NCBI GenBank assembly: GCA_013289585.1
Contig: JABCZR010000001.1
Location: forward strand, 434,001-498,000
Length of the DNA: 64,000 nucleotides
Source: Acidobacteriota bacterium
GTDB lineage: Bacteria > Acidobacteriota > Terriglobia > Acidiferrales > UBA7541
Direction of reading: 5' to 3'
The notes beneath the pieces are model-generated. The model saw only the letters and a program-made list of their open reading frames with translations. It ran no database searches and was not told where the DNA came from. Position 1 is the first letter of the stretch. Each line of letters begins with the position of its first letter. Shown here in pieces: positions 17,869 through 26,905 of this stretch. The position numbers were made by a program, and so were the translations under genes.

Positions 17869-19665
17869 TCAAGGCTTTGGCTTCGGGGCTGTCGGCGATG
17901 CATGATTTGTGTCAGCGTCCGTAGAAACGTGTTTCGTTAGCGCTTCGGCGAGGACGCGGCCGTCGCGGGGGGCTAGGGTGATTCCGCAGAGCGAGGCGAG
18001 GGTAGGCGCGATATCAGCTGGCGTGACGGTGCCGTGATATTCGCCGGGTTGGATGCCCCAGCCCATGAATAGCACGGGGACACGTTGATCGTAAAAGTAA
18101 GGTGTACCGTGGGTGGTACCGTACTGGCGTGGCTTTTTGGCTGTGGAATAATCCCAGGTCCAGTAGGGTTTCGGCACGATCAGGAGATCGCCGCTGCGGG
18201 CTTTCCGGAAGCTGGCGGCTTCGGCGATTCGAATGGGGCTCTGCGTTGCCGGACGATCTTCCAATTCGTCCGCGCGGTAGACATGCACTACTCCCGGCAC
18301 GCTCTGGATCGCTTGGATCACCGCATCCAGCGCAGCGGGATCCGCTTTCAGCCTGTCGTACGTTCCCGGCGTGAAATACACATCGCTGCCGCCTACTTCC
18401 GCGACCGTGGGCTTTGCGTAATTCAACTTCTCCAGTGCATTCTCGATGCGGTCTTGCACTTGTCCGACGCCCAGCCAGCCGGCATCCATCCCGGCTTTCT
18501 GCAAATCATCGGGAATAGGGACCACGCCGTGGTCAGCGCTGAACGCCACAACGTAATTGCCGCGTCCGACAGACTTGTCCAGATGGGCGAAGAGTTGGCC
18601 GAGGTCCTTGTCGAGCCGCACTAGAATGTCCTGAACTTCCCAACTGCGCGGTCCGAACGCATGGCCGACATAGTCCACGGAAGAAAAACTTACACCGAGA
18701 AAGTCCGTGCCCCCTTGTTTTCCAAGCGCCAATTTGTCCACCGCCGCTTCCGCCATTTGCTCCAGGTAAGTGTCCGCGTAGGGACTGGTCTGCCATTGGG
18801 AGTAGAAAGAGGGATCAGCGCCAGTGCTGTCGGGCTTTCCGCGCAAAGGATGGGGGAACGCGGCACCAAAACCCGCGGGAGCGATCGCACCGAGGGCCGT
18901 CTCGTCGTACCAATACGCTGCGTTCGGCAACGTGGGAGCCCAAGTCTTACCGTAATCGGCCGATACCGGATGGGTCTTGGCGTATTCCTCCACGAATGCC
19001 GCGACTGGGTAGGCGGTCGATGTGGTCCATGAGCCCGCTGACGGATCAAACCACGTCACGGAGTCTCCCTGCCGTCCGCCTAGAGTAATAGCCGCGCGCG
19101 CCTTGAGCGAAAACGTAACGACGCGCGTGTCTCCGCCCAATTGAAATTTCAATTCGTCGGCAAATGCAGGCAGGAGCATTTTGGCGACGCTGTCTCCGCC
19201 TTTGACCGTGGCGCCACCATAGGCAACATTTTTTACGTTCGAATCGGAAGTGCAAGTCACATCTTTTTGCAATTCACGGTCCCACCACTCATTCGCAATC
19301 ATGCCGTGCGTCGCTGGAAACGCGCCGGTCGAAATCGTGGCGTGACCTACGCAAGTCTCCGTGGCCGCGTAGGGATAGGCCGCGTCGCGGAACCATGCCC
19401 CTTCGTCCACCAGCCGTTTTAATCCGCCGGTCCATTGACTGCGGAATTTGTCCACATAATCCGCGCGCATCTGGTCCACGACCAAGAGCACGACCAGCTT
19501 GGGCCGCGCCGGTGCTTTGGATGCCTTCGGAGCTTGCGCGCGAGGTGCCGGGGCCTGGGCTGCGGCGCGCGGAACAAAGAGGAGGCTGGCGGTGAGAAAA
19601 AGTGCCGCCGCAACCATCCCGCGTTGGAACGGGGCGCGCTTCAAAAACAGTCTGCTTGGAGCCAT
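17869..19665 (-). CDS. Secreted alkaline phosphatase-superfamily enzyme (PafA-like)
   Basis: A 598-aa exported metallohydrolase. The start is placed at the ATG at 19665; a TTG two codons earlier lies closer to GGGAGG. The signal peptide is about residues 1-36, ending ARAAA-like, followed by an Ala/Pro linker. The phosphatase core has VDQMRADYVDKF (metal Asp), ATETCVGHATIST with the likely Thr nucleophile, the metal-binding SSVDYVGHAFGPRS, FSADHGVVP and GTTHGTPYFYDQRVP. This pattern matches PafA-type phosphomonoesterases. It likely scavenges phosphate in the periplasm or outside. Intergenic distance to pyrD is about 100 bp. Confidence 0.9.
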   Translation of the reverse strand: MAPSRLFLKRAPFQRGMVAAALFLTASLLFVPRAAAQAPAPRAQAPKASKAPARPKLVVLLVVDQMRADYVDKFRSQWTGGLKRLVDEGAWFRDAAYPYAATETCVGHATISTGAFPATHGMIANEWWDRELQKDVTCTSDSNVKNVAYGGATVKGGDSVAKMLLPAFADELKFQLGGDTRVVTFSLKARAAITLGGRQGDSVTWFDPSAGSWTTSTAYPVAAFVEEYAKTHPVSADYGKTWAPTLPNAAYWYDETALGAIAPAGFGAAFPHPLRGKPDSTGADPSFYSQWQTSPYADTYLEQMAEAAVDKLALGKQGGTDFLGVSFSSVDYVGHAFGPRSWEVQDILVRLDKDLGQLFAHLDKSVGRGNYVVAFSADHGVVPIPDDLQKAGMDAGWLGVGQVQDRIENALEKLNYAKPTVAEVGGSDVYFTPGTYDRLKADPAALDAVIQAIQSVPGVVHVYRADELEDRPATQSPIRIAEAASFRKARSGDLLIVPKPYWTWDYSTAKKPRQYGTTHGTPYFYDQRVPVLFMGWGIQPGEYHGTVTPADIAPTLASLCGITLAPRDGRVLAEALTKHVSTDADTNHASPTAPKPKP

Positions 19666-19738
19666 AGCCAACGCCGCCTCCCAATTCCGCCCAAGAGTCT
19701 ACTACGACCGCATTGCCTTTTGATGACTGCGGACTGGA

Positions 19739-19769
19739 TTGACCGCAGCGCGGTCAGGAATGGTAGGAT
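19739..19769 (+). promoter_or_regulatory. Candidate sigma70-type promoter of pyrRBC, implying a near-leaderless transcript
   Basis: TTGACC (19739-19744) and TAGGAT (19764-19769) are spaced by 19 bp, and the pyrR ATG follows 10 nt after the -10. If used, the transcript would begin at or just before the start codon. No Shine-Dalgarno sequence is visible there. This is a pattern match only. Confidence 0.35.
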
Positions 19770-19778
19770 TACCCGAAC

Positions 19779-20327
19779 ATGCGCATTGTCGAAAAGACCC
19801 AATTGATGTCCGCACCGGAAATCGACCGAACCTTGCAGCGTCTGGCGCATGAAATCGTTGAAAAAACCGGCGGAACAAAGCACCTTGCCCTGATTGGCAT
19901 CGTGCGGCGCGGTGTGCCGCTCGCGCAGCGCATCGCGCAGGCCATGCGCGGCATTGACGGCGTCGAGGTTCCCGTCGGCACGCTGGATATCACCTTGTAC
20001 CGCGATGACCTTTCGAAAGTCGCGCCGCAAGCGGTGCTGCGCTCATCGGATATTCCCTTTGGCGTGGACGATATGGACCTCGTGCTTGTCGACGACGTTC
20101 TTTACACCGGCCGCACCATTCGTGCCGCGATGAACGGGATCTTTGACCTGGGCCGGCCGAAGCGTGTTTCTCTGTGCGTGCTGATCGAACGCGGGCATCG
20201 CGAAATGCCCATTGAAGCGCAGTTCATCGGCCGCAGCGTGCAGACCAGCGACTCGGAGATTATCGAAGTTCGGCTGCGGGAAATTGACAAGGAAGAACGC
20301 GTGGTCCTTGTGGACCGCGTGGAATAG
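19779..20327 (+). CDS. pyrR: PyrR: pyrimidine operon regulator / uracil phosphoribosyltransferase
   Basis: A 182-aa protein of the type I PRTase fold. The PRPP loop is LVLVDDVLYTGRTIRAAM, and LIERGHREMPIEAQFIGRSV is typical of PyrR. In Bacillus-type bacteria PyrR binds nascent pyr mRNA and promotes attenuation when UMP is high; it also makes UMP from uracil. It leads a pyrR-pyrB-pyrC cluster. I see no classic PyrR anti-antiterminator in the 100 bp upstream, so regulation may differ or PyrR may act mainly as an enzyme. A second possible start is the ATG at 19806. Confidence 0.94.
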   Translation: MRIVEKTQLMSAPEIDRTLQRLAHEIVEKTGGTKHLALIGIVRRGVPLAQRIAQAMRGIDGVEVPVGTLDITLYRDDLSKVAPQAVLRSSDIPFGVDDMDLVLVDDVLYTGRTIRAAMNGIFDLGRPKRVSLCVLIERGHREMPIEAQFIGRSVQTSDSEIIEVRLREIDKEERVVLVDRVE

Positions 20328-20376
20328 TTTTGAGTTTTTTGATGGAATCAGTTTGCCCCCGATTTGAGAAGGGACA

Positions 20377-21399
20377 TTGACTCAGCGCTTCCGCGATCTC
20401 CTCGCTCTTGAACCGCTCTCCGCGGACGAACTTACATTTCTTCTCGATCAGAGCAAACCGTTTCAGGAAATTCAACGCCATCCGCTGAAAAAACTCGCCA
20501 CACTGCGCGGCAAGACCGTAGCGCTCGCTTTCTTCGAAAATTCCACGCGCACGCGCATCAGCTTTGGCACCGCTGCATCGCGCCTCGGCGCGGACACCAT
20601 GAACCTGCAGGCCGAAGCTTCCAGCCTGAAAAAAGGCGAGTCGCTGCTCGACACCGTCCACACTCTGGACGCGATGAAGCCGGACTGCCTGGTGATGCGG
20701 CACGCTTCATCCGGCGCGGCGGACTTCGTGGCGCAGCATCTCGAAATTCCGGTGATCAACGCGGGCGACGGGACGCACGAGCATCCTTCGCAGGGCTTGC
20801 TGGATGCGCTGACGATTCGCGACCGGCTGGGAACGATCGAAAATCTGAACGTTACGATTCTCGGCGATTTGCAGCACAGCCGCGTGGCGCGTTCGAACAT
20901 TCATCTCCTTGGCAAGTTCGGCTGCAAGTTCACGCTTTGCGGACCGGCGATGTGGGTTCCGCCGGAGCTGGAAAAAATCGGGGCGCCCGGCGTGTCGATT
21001 CGACGCGTTTTTCGAATCGAAGAAGCTCTCGAAGGCGCTGACGTCGTTCTCGTCCTTCGCGTGCAAACGGAACGGCAATACGAACCGTCCATCTCCGCCG
21101 AAGACTACGTGCTTGGCTACCAACTCAACTCCGAGCGCCTTCGCCGCGCCAAGCCCAACGCTCTTGTCCTGCATCCTGGCCCAATGAACCGCGGAAATGA
21201 GATCACACCCGAGGTCGCCGACGGCCCGCAATCCTGCGTGCTCGAGCAAGTCACCAACGGCATTGCCGTTCGAATGGCGCTGCTTTTTCTGCTCATCTCC
21301 GGCCCGCCCGAAGAGGGCGCGCATCCCCTGGCGGAGGCGCTGCCGGCCAAGAATCGCCGCTCCACCGATCAAAAGGACCCCTCGCATGCTGCTCGTTAA
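20377..21399 (+). CDS. pyrB: Aspartate carbamoyltransferase catalytic subunit
   Basis: A 340-aa enzyme joining carbamoyl phosphate and aspartate. It starts with TTG at 20377, preceded by AGAAGGGA. Carbamoyl-phosphate site ENSTRTR is at residues 54-60, HPSQ at 136-139, and the aspartate-side loop LHPGPMNRG is near 267. No regulatory PyrI gene is nearby. The last 30 residues or so, past the conserved core, are an unusual Pro/Ala-rich extension, and its final 14 nt overlap the start of pyrC. Confidence 0.95.
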   Translation: MTQRFRDLLALEPLSADELTFLLDQSKPFQEIQRHPLKKLATLRGKTVALAFFENSTRTRISFGTAASRLGADTMNLQAEASSLKKGESLLDTVHTLDAMKPDCLVMRHASSGAADFVAQHLEIPVINAGDGTHEHPSQGLLDALTIRDRLGTIENLNVTILGDLQHSRVARSNIHLLGKFGCKFTLCGPAMWVPPELEKIGAPGVSIRRVFRIEEALEGADVVLVLRVQTERQYEPSISAEDYVLGYQLNSERLRRAKPNALVLHPGPMNRGNEITPEVADGPQSCVLEQVTNGIAVRMALLFLLISGPPEEGAHPLAEALPAKNRRSTDQKDPSHAAR

Positions 21400-22663
21400 G
21401 AATGGCCGCGTCCTCGATCCCGCGTCGAAGACGGATGCGGCGCTGGACATTCTCCTCGAAGGAGAAAAAATAAGAGAGGTCGCGCCAGCTGGAAAAATCA
21501 CCGCACAGCAAAATATAGAAGTTTTTGATGCGGCGGGACTGATCGTCGCTCCAGGCTTTATCGATCTTCATGCGCATCTTCGCGAGCCAGGCCAAGAGTC
21601 TTCCGAAACGATTGAGACGGGGACGCGTGCGGCGGCGCGCGGTGGATTTACAGCCGTCTGCTGCATGCCCAACACGAAACCTGTGAATGACAATGCGTCG
21701 GTGACGCGCTTCATGCTGGACCGCGCGAAAGTTGCGGGCAGCGTTCGCGTGTGGCCCATTGGAGCCGCATCCGTGGGGAGCAAGGGCGAAGCTATCGCGG
21801 AAATCGCGGCCATGAAGGAAGCGGGAATTGTTGCCGTATCCGATGATGGAAAACCGATCGCCACGGCAAAACTGGCGCGGCAAGTGATGGATTACTGCCG
21901 CTCTCTCGATCTTCCAGTGATCGAGCATGCGGAAGATGTTTCGCTCGCCGCGGGAGCGGTGATGCGCGAAGGCGTTACTTCCACGCGGCTGGGTTTGCGC
22001 GGGATGCCGGCGGCGGCGGAATCGGTGTGCGTCGCCCGGGATGTACAGCTCGCGGAACTAGCGGGCGCGCGACTGCATATTGCGCATCTATCGGCGAAGG
22101 CCTCGCTCGAACAAGTTCGTTGGGCCAAATCGCGCGGACTGCGCGTCAGCTGCGAAGTGACACCTCATCATTTCACCCTGATCGATGAAGATGTAACCTA
22201 CGATTCGCGTTTCAAGATGAATCCGCCGCTCGCGGCACGCGAAGACCGCGAGGCTCTGATCGCGGGGCTTGCCGATGGCACGGTCGACGCCATTGCGACG
22301 GACCACGCGCCTCACGAGCCGGCATTGAAGGATGTGGAGTTCGACAAAGCGCCGTTCGGGATTCTGGGATTCGAAACGGCCATTGCGCTGGCACTGGAAC
22401 AATTGGTTCATAGCGGACGTATTTCGCTGATGAGAATGGTGGAGCTGTTTACGACCGGACCTGCGCGCGTCCTTGGCATGAAACGCAAGATTGCCGCGGG
22501 TCAGCCCGCCGACTTGACGATTTTCACTGCGGATCAGCCCTGGACTTACAACGTAAAGAAATCCGCCAGCAAATCGCGCAACTCGCCGTTCGACGGCCGC
22601 AGCTTCAAAGGTGGAGCGATGGCCACCATTGTCGCGGGCCGCATCGTTCATCAAGTTGTATGA
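21386..22663 (+). CDS. pyrC: Dihydroorotase
   Basis: A 425-aa zinc amidohydrolase cyclising carbamoyl aspartate to dihydroorotate. The frame is open well upstream, but the ATG at 21386 (MLLVKNGRVLDP) fits the family start and overlaps pyrB by 14 nt. Metal motif HAHLREPG is at residues 62-69; GGFTAVCCMPNTKPVND and ATDHAPHEP follow. The layout is that of the long type I (PyrC/AllB-like) dihydroorotases. Its 3' end overlaps the convergent membrane-protein gene by 13 bp. Confidence 0.95.
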   Translation: MLLVKNGRVLDPASKTDAALDILLEGEKIREVAPAGKITAQQNIEVFDAAGLIVAPGFIDLHAHLREPGQESSETIETGTRAAARGGFTAVCCMPNTKPVNDNASVTRFMLDRAKVAGSVRVWPIGAASVGSKGEAIAEIAAMKEAGIVAVSDDGKPIATAKLARQVMDYCRSLDLPVIEHAEDVSLAAGAVMREGVTSTRLGLRGMPAAAESVCVARDVQLAELAGARLHIAHLSAKASLEQVRWAKSRGLRVSCEVTPHHFTLIDEDVTYDSRFKMNPPLAAREDREALIAGLADGTVDAIATDHAPHEPALKDVEFDKAPFGILGFETAIALALEQLVHSGRISLMRMVELFTTGPARVLGMKRKIAAGQPADLTIFTADQPWTYNVKKSASKSRNSPFDGRSFKGGAMATIVAGRIVHQVV

Positions 22664-23439
22664 CCTTCGATCGGTTGCCTCATCTGGAGCATTCGTAGAA
22701 TCAAGAGCCCAGCGGCGCCTGCCGCCAAGTGCTTGAGCGTGTGCCCGCTCACAATGTGTCCCAGAGAGAAAATCTGCTTGTCCGCCGCTTCGCATAATTT
22801 AGCGAGCACGTAAAGTCCGGCCACGGCGAGCAGGTCGGAGCCCCGCGTGTAGCGAGGCGGCGGAAGCAGCGCGGCAAGCAACGCGAGCAACGCGTAAAGT
22901 TGGACCGCCGCGTAGAAGCGAAGATCGCCAGAACCTTGCTGTTCCGACCAACGCCACTGAAGCACGCTTCCTATGCCGACTGCTATCAGCACTGGCAGGA
23001 GCCAGAGGCCAAGTCTTACGTCAACGCGTTGCTGAATCAGCGATGCTACGAGCGGCATGAAAACAATAGTCATCGGCAGCCGGTCCCACACCAGGCGCGC
23101 ATTGTCCGGTGCCAGGTGATAGTAAGCCGAGCCGAACGCCGTAAGCAGCAGGCCCAAAAAAATGAAAACAAACGGCCAGCGCTCACGTGCATCCATGAAG
23201 CGCTTCTGGCTGGACCTGCCGCGCAGAAATACCAACCCCCACGCTCCCGCAACGAGAAACAGAATGTTGGAAGCAACATCGCCGAAGTTCGGGATGCCGA
23301 GCCAGCTTCGCGTGTCGGCGAAGTGATGGTAGGAGAGTGGCTGGGGAGTTTTCGGTAAGAGCATCGCCGCGATTCCAACGGCGGCCGCCAGGAGGACAAA
23401 TGTCCAAAGGGCAGAACGCCTCGAAAGCGTTGGCGGCAT
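22651..23439 (-). CDS. Alkaline phytoceramidase-like multipass membrane protein
   Basis: A 262-aa protein with about seven membrane segments. The ATG at 23439 starts just before the first helix; the frame extends 80 codons further upstream with no membrane-protein character. Signature segments are YHHFADTRSWLGIPNFGDV near the start, GSAYYHLAPDN mid-protein and SGHTLKHLAAG near the C-terminus. These carry the His, Asp and Ser residues that form the Zn site of the CREST/ceramidase superfamily. Substrate in bacteria is unknown. The start codon lies 5 nt after the thiD stop, so the two are likely one operon. Confidence 0.82.
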   Translation of the reverse strand: MPPTLSRRSALWTFVLLAAAVGIAAMLLPKTPQPLSYHHFADTRSWLGIPNFGDVASNILFLVAGAWGLVFLRGRSSQKRFMDARERWPFVFIFLGLLLTAFGSAYYHLAPDNARLVWDRLPMTIVFMPLVASLIQQRVDVRLGLWLLPVLIAVGIGSVLQWRWSEQQGSGDLRFYAAVQLYALLALLAALLPPPRYTRGSDLLAVAGLYVLAKLCEAADKQIFSLGHIVSGHTLKHLAAGAAGLLILRMLQMRQPIEGHTT

Positions 23440-23444
23440 TATTT

Positions 23445-24329
23445 TCAGTGGGCGGTCGGCTCGGCGGCGGGGTGCATGCCGTGCTGGGGGACTTCGTGAA
23501 TGCCGCGGGCGGGCGGCTCGATCTTCTGGCGGAAGAAATGGTCCAGCGGCAGACGGCCTTTTCCGATGGCGTAGGCTTTCTCGATCGCCTTGGTCACATA
23601 AACTTTCGCAAGTGTCGCAGCTTCGAGCAATCCACGGCCAGCCGCCAACTGCGCGGTGAGCGCGGAAGCAAAAGTGCACCCTGTTCCATGCAGATGATCC
23701 TCGTTGGTCTTTTCACCGGCCAGCGCCACTATCTCGGTGCCATCGAAAAGCACATCGGTGGTGCGCTCCATGTGGCCGCCCTTCACGATGACCGCGCGAG
23801 CGCCCATTTCCACGAGCTTCCGCGCCGCGGCTTCCATGTCGGCGACGTCTTTGATGGTCAGGCCCGTCAAGATTTCCGCCTCGGGCACATTTGGAGTGAT
23901 GACGCTGGCACGCTTCAGGAGCTCGGTGGCGACAAACTTGATTCCGCCGGCGTCCAGAAGTTCCGCTCCGCTGGAGGACTTCATCACCGGGTCGTGCACG
24001 ATGTGGGCAAATTTGTGGGCATCGAGGAATTCCGCCACTACCACGGCATTGCCGCGGTTTCCGAGCATGCCGATTTTCACGGCTGCGATTTCGCAATCCT
24101 TGGCCAGCACTTCGAGCTGGGCGCGAAGATCCGCGCTCGGCGTGTTGTGAACGGTTTCCACGCCTTGTGTATTCTGCACAGTAAGCGAAGTGATTGCGGC
24201 GACTCCATAGCAGCCATGCGCGGCAAACGTTTTCAGATCCGCCGCGGTTCCCGCCCCGCAAGAAGGATCGAATCCCGCAATGGTGAGCAGGATCGGAGGC
24301 GCCGGGTGGCTGTGTCCATTCGTGGTCAT
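23445..24329 (-). CDS. thiD: Hydroxymethylpyrimidine / phosphomethylpyrimidine kinase
   Basis: A 294-aa ribokinase-fold enzyme making HMP-pyrophosphate for thiamine. The ATG at 24329 is preferred over a TTG six codons upstream. Motifs are LTIAGFDPSCGAGTAADLK, the PVMKSSSG segment, VIVKGGHMERTTD, and DHLHGTGCTFASALTAQLA with the anion-hole GTGC and catalytic Asp region. No TPP riboswitch core was found upstream. thiE lies 15 kb away on the same strand. Confidence 0.94.
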   Translation of the reverse strand: MTTNGHSHPAPPILLTIAGFDPSCGAGTAADLKTFAAHGCYGVAAITSLTVQNTQGVETVHNTPSADLRAQLEVLAKDCEIAAVKIGMLGNRGNAVVVAEFLDAHKFAHIVHDPVMKSSSGAELLDAGGIKFVATELLKRASVITPNVPEAEILTGLTIKDVADMEAAARKLVEMGARAVIVKGGHMERTTDVLFDGTEIVALAGEKTNEDHLHGTGCTFASALTAQLAAGRGLLEAATLAKVYVTKAIEKAYAIGKGRLPLDHFFRQKIEPPARGIHEVPQHGMHPAAEPTAH

Positions 24330-24431
24330 CGTCTTTTCTTGCTCCAACGACGAAAATAGCCGGTCGCGTCAGGCAGACGGACCGGCAACTGCGAATGTAC
24401 GCGCATCACTTATCGTGCGCAACAGGAAACT

Positions 24432-24884
24432 TCAGCCAGGCAATTCTGGGGGAGAGGAATTAAAACTTTGATTGATTGAGGGTAATTGCAGATATACGAA
24501 AAAGAAAGCGCTTAGGCAGCAAATGCCTACTCCGAGCACGGTCCACCAAGTCTCGCGGAAGAGAAGATAGACGATTCCGAGCAGAAAAAATAGAATCATT
24601 GAGGCTGAAGCTAATCTCCTCCCACGACTCTTCATCCTCCAAAGTTCGACACCTGCAGCAAACGCAATCCAGGCCAGCGTGAAAGAACAGGCTGTGATCA
24701 GCGTCAGCCAGAAGCAGAGCCAAACCCACCCTGCCAGGTCCTCCGGGAGCAACGGGCGCGTGCTATTTATGAAAATCGAATAGAAAGAGAGACCCAGCAA
24801 GACGATACACGCCGGGGAAGCTACGAACGCTATTAAACTCAGAATCGTCACGCCAATCGGCCGGCTTCGAGAGTCGATCGGCAC
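24432..24884 (-). CDS. Four-helix membrane protein of unknown function
   Basis: A 150-aa protein with four hydrophobic segments: about 12-37, 50-78, 92-106 and 110-130. A GTG at 24884 preceded by TAGGAGGAAGCC is the start. No family is recognised; the layout resembles small uncharacterised bacterial membrane proteins. It lies between gdhA and thiD on the same strand. Confidence 0.72.
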   Translation of the reverse strand: MPIDSRSRPIGVTILSLIAFVASPACIVLLGLSFYSIFINSTRPLLPEDLAGWVWLCFWLTLITACSFTLAWIAFAAGVELWRMKSRGRRLASASMILFFLLGIVYLLFRETWWTVLGVGICCLSAFFFVYLQLPSINQSFNSSPPELPG

Positions 24885-24907
24885 GGCTTCCTCCTACGGT
24901 TAGGTGA

Positions 24908-26230
24908 TTACGGAAAAAGGCCACGAACCAACGTGGCCTCCGCGACGCGGCCGACGGCGAGAATCATGGCGCCGGCGCGGGGCGGAACGTGGTGTTTGCG
25001 CATCGTGTCCACCATTTCGTGGAAGGCGCGGACGATGATTTTCTGCAGGCGCGCGTTGACTTCTTCGGCATCCCACATGAGCCCCTCCTGGTTCTGCACC
25101 CATTCGAAATAGCTCACGGTGACGCCGCCGGCATTGGCAAGAATATCCGGCAGCACGGTGATGCCACGCCGCGCGAGGACTTCATCAGCGTGCGGCGTTG
25201 TCGGACCGTTGGAAGCTTCCGCGACAATGCGCGCTTTGACGGCTTCGGCGTTGTGCAACGTGATAACGTTTTCAAGGGCCGCGGGCACCAGGATGTCGCA
25301 CTTCATGGTCAGCAGCTCGTCGTTGGTAATGCGCGAGGCGCCCGGCATGCCGACCACAGTTCCTGAGCGCTCCTTATAACGAATGGCTTTGATGGGATCG
25401 ATGCCGCGGGAATTGGTAACGCCGCCGCGCGTGTCGCTGAGCGCCACAATCTTCGCCTTTTTCTCGGCGAACAACCGCGCCGCCGTCGCACCGGCATTGC
25501 CAAATCCCTGAACGGCCACGGTCGCGCCGCGCAGCGAAATCTTTTTCAGCTTGCAGGCTTCTTCCACGACGTAGACAAGCCCACGCGCCGTAGCTTCGCT
25601 CCGTCCCTCGGAGCCGCCAATGGAAATCGGTTTGCCGGTGACCACCCCGTGCGCGGAATGTCCGATGGTCATGGCATAAGTGTCCATGATCCACGCCATG
25701 GTCTGCGCGTCGGTATAAACATCCGGCGCGGGGATATCCATAGACGGCCCGATGATTGGCAGAATCTCGCTGGCGTAGCGGCGCGTCATGCGCTCGAGTT
25801 CGCTCTTGGACATGCGCTTGGGGTCGCAAATCACGCCACCCTTGGCGCCGCCGAACGGAACATTAACGGTGGCGGTCTTCCACGTCATCCAAGCCGCCAG
25901 TGCTTTCACTTCATCAAGCGTCACGTTGGGGTGATAGCGGATGCCGCCCTTGCCGGGGCCACGCGAGACGTTGTGCTGCACGCGGTAGCCGGTGAACACC
26001 TTGACCTGCCCGTTGTCCATCTTCGTCGGCAGGGAAACTTCCAGGATGCGCTTGGGAGTGCGCAAAATCTGCCGCAGGCCCGGATCGAGCTTCAGGAATT
26101 CCGCCGCCATGTCGAACTGAATCTGTGCGATGCGGAAGGGATTCAGATCTTCGCGAGGAGCGATGCGCGGCACCATCGGCGGTGCGCCTATCTGTCTCGT
26201 TGGGGCTGTGGGCTTTGCGACCGTGGCCAT
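24908..26230 (-). CDS. gdhA: Glu/Leu/Phe/Val family dehydrogenase (glutamate dehydrogenase)
   Basis: A 440-aa hexameric-type amino-acid dehydrogenase catalysing reversible oxidative deamination of glutamate. It has GPGKGGIRYHP (Lys94), the catalytic VPFGGAKGGVICDP (Lys130), MDIPAPDVYTDAQTMAW and a Rossmann loop GFGNAGATAARLF near residue 240. The 'KGGIRYHP' and 'PAPDV-T' patterns fit glutamate rather than branched-chain dehydrogenases. Coenzyme preference is not decided. AAAGGA precedes the ATG by about 9 nt. Confidence 0.93.
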   Translation of the reverse strand: MATVAKPTAPTRQIGAPPMVPRIAPREDLNPFRIAQIQFDMAAEFLKLDPGLRQILRTPKRILEVSLPTKMDNGQVKVFTGYRVQHNVSRGPGKGGIRYHPNVTLDEVKALAAWMTWKTATVNVPFGGAKGGVICDPKRMSKSELERMTRRYASEILPIIGPSMDIPAPDVYTDAQTMAWIMDTYAMTIGHSAHGVVTGKPISIGGSEGRSEATARGLVYVVEEACKLKKISLRGATVAVQGFGNAGATAARLFAEKKAKIVALSDTRGGVTNSRGIDPIKAIRYKERSGTVVGMPGASRITNDELLTMKCDILVPAALENVITLHNAEAVKARIVAEASNGPTTPHADEVLARRGITVLPDILANAGGVTVSYFEWVQNQEGLMWDAEEVNARLQKIIVRAFHEMVDTMRKHHVPPRAGAMILAVGRVAEATLVRGLFP

Positions 26231-26320
26231 CGGCGTCGGTCCTTTCGTCTGCTCGATTTAGCTAAGAATTCTTGATTCCACTTGGCCCCATTTCAGGATT
26301 CGAATGGCCTGAAATGTTCG

Positions 26321-26638
26321 TTATCCATTAGCCGCGAATTTCTTCACGTTGCCCAAGTGCGCATCGCGGCACGCGAGGGAGCAGAAATGGAGGAGTTCGC
26401 CATCCTCTCGCAAGGGAATGGAAAGCGTTTCATCCACGTGCATTCCGCACACAGGGTCGCGCACCAGCCGCCGTGATGATCCAGGCGTCTCGAGGCCCGC
26501 AGAGGCGTCGGCGGTCCGCTCAGTAGCAGCCGTAGAATTACCGAGCAGCCGGCCAACGATCCAACGCAGGAGCCTCACGCCCCAGGAGATGACGAGGACC
26601 CAGAACAGAAAGCGAATGATGCGAGCAATAAAGTCCAT
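26321..26638 (-). CDS. Membrane-anchored YHS-like metal-binding protein
   Basis: A 105-aa protein with one N-terminal membrane helix (residues 5-24), a short polar linker, and a C-terminal YHS-type module. The latter holds DPVCGMHVDE and LLHFCSLACRDAHL, matching the C-G-M and FCS-C pattern of YHS domains that bind metals. No Shine-Dalgarno is obvious. It is probably a small membrane metal-binding protein, function unknown. Confidence 0.75.
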   Translation of the reverse strand: MDFIARIIRFLFWVLVISWGVRLLRWIVGRLLGNSTAATERTADASAGLETPGSSRRLVRDPVCGMHVDETLSIPLREDGELLHFCSLACRDAHLGNVKKFAANG

Positions 26639-26905
26639 GCAAGTAATTGTGTGCTCTACGGCCTATATTTACAAAGCCCCGCCAAGCCGCAGTGAGGCGA
26701 GTGTATGCAAGGCGAAAAGGCGTAGTCAAACGAAAAGGCGTACTTTCAAGAGGTTGCGAGGCGAATTGTGCCTCTCCTCCGGGTGCAAATTCGGCTCAAT
26801 TTAGACGTAAATTGTTCATTTATATATAGTTATGGACAAAAAGCAGAAATTGTCCCACAGAGGGATGCCCAGACACAAAATCATGCCCAAAGCGGTCGCG
26901 AACAA

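Noticed and set aside
22651-23679. Longer 342-aa start for the ceramidase-like gene
   Set aside because: The added 80 residues overlap thiD and have no membrane or domain character; ATG at 23439 is better.
24348-24431. TPP riboswitch before thiD
   Set aside because: The conserved CTGAGA and the second-helix core are absent here and before thiE.
26638-26905. Possible tRNA-like 3' arm near 26757-26800
   Set aside because: The T-arm resemblance is weak, and no acceptor or anticodon stem could be paired.
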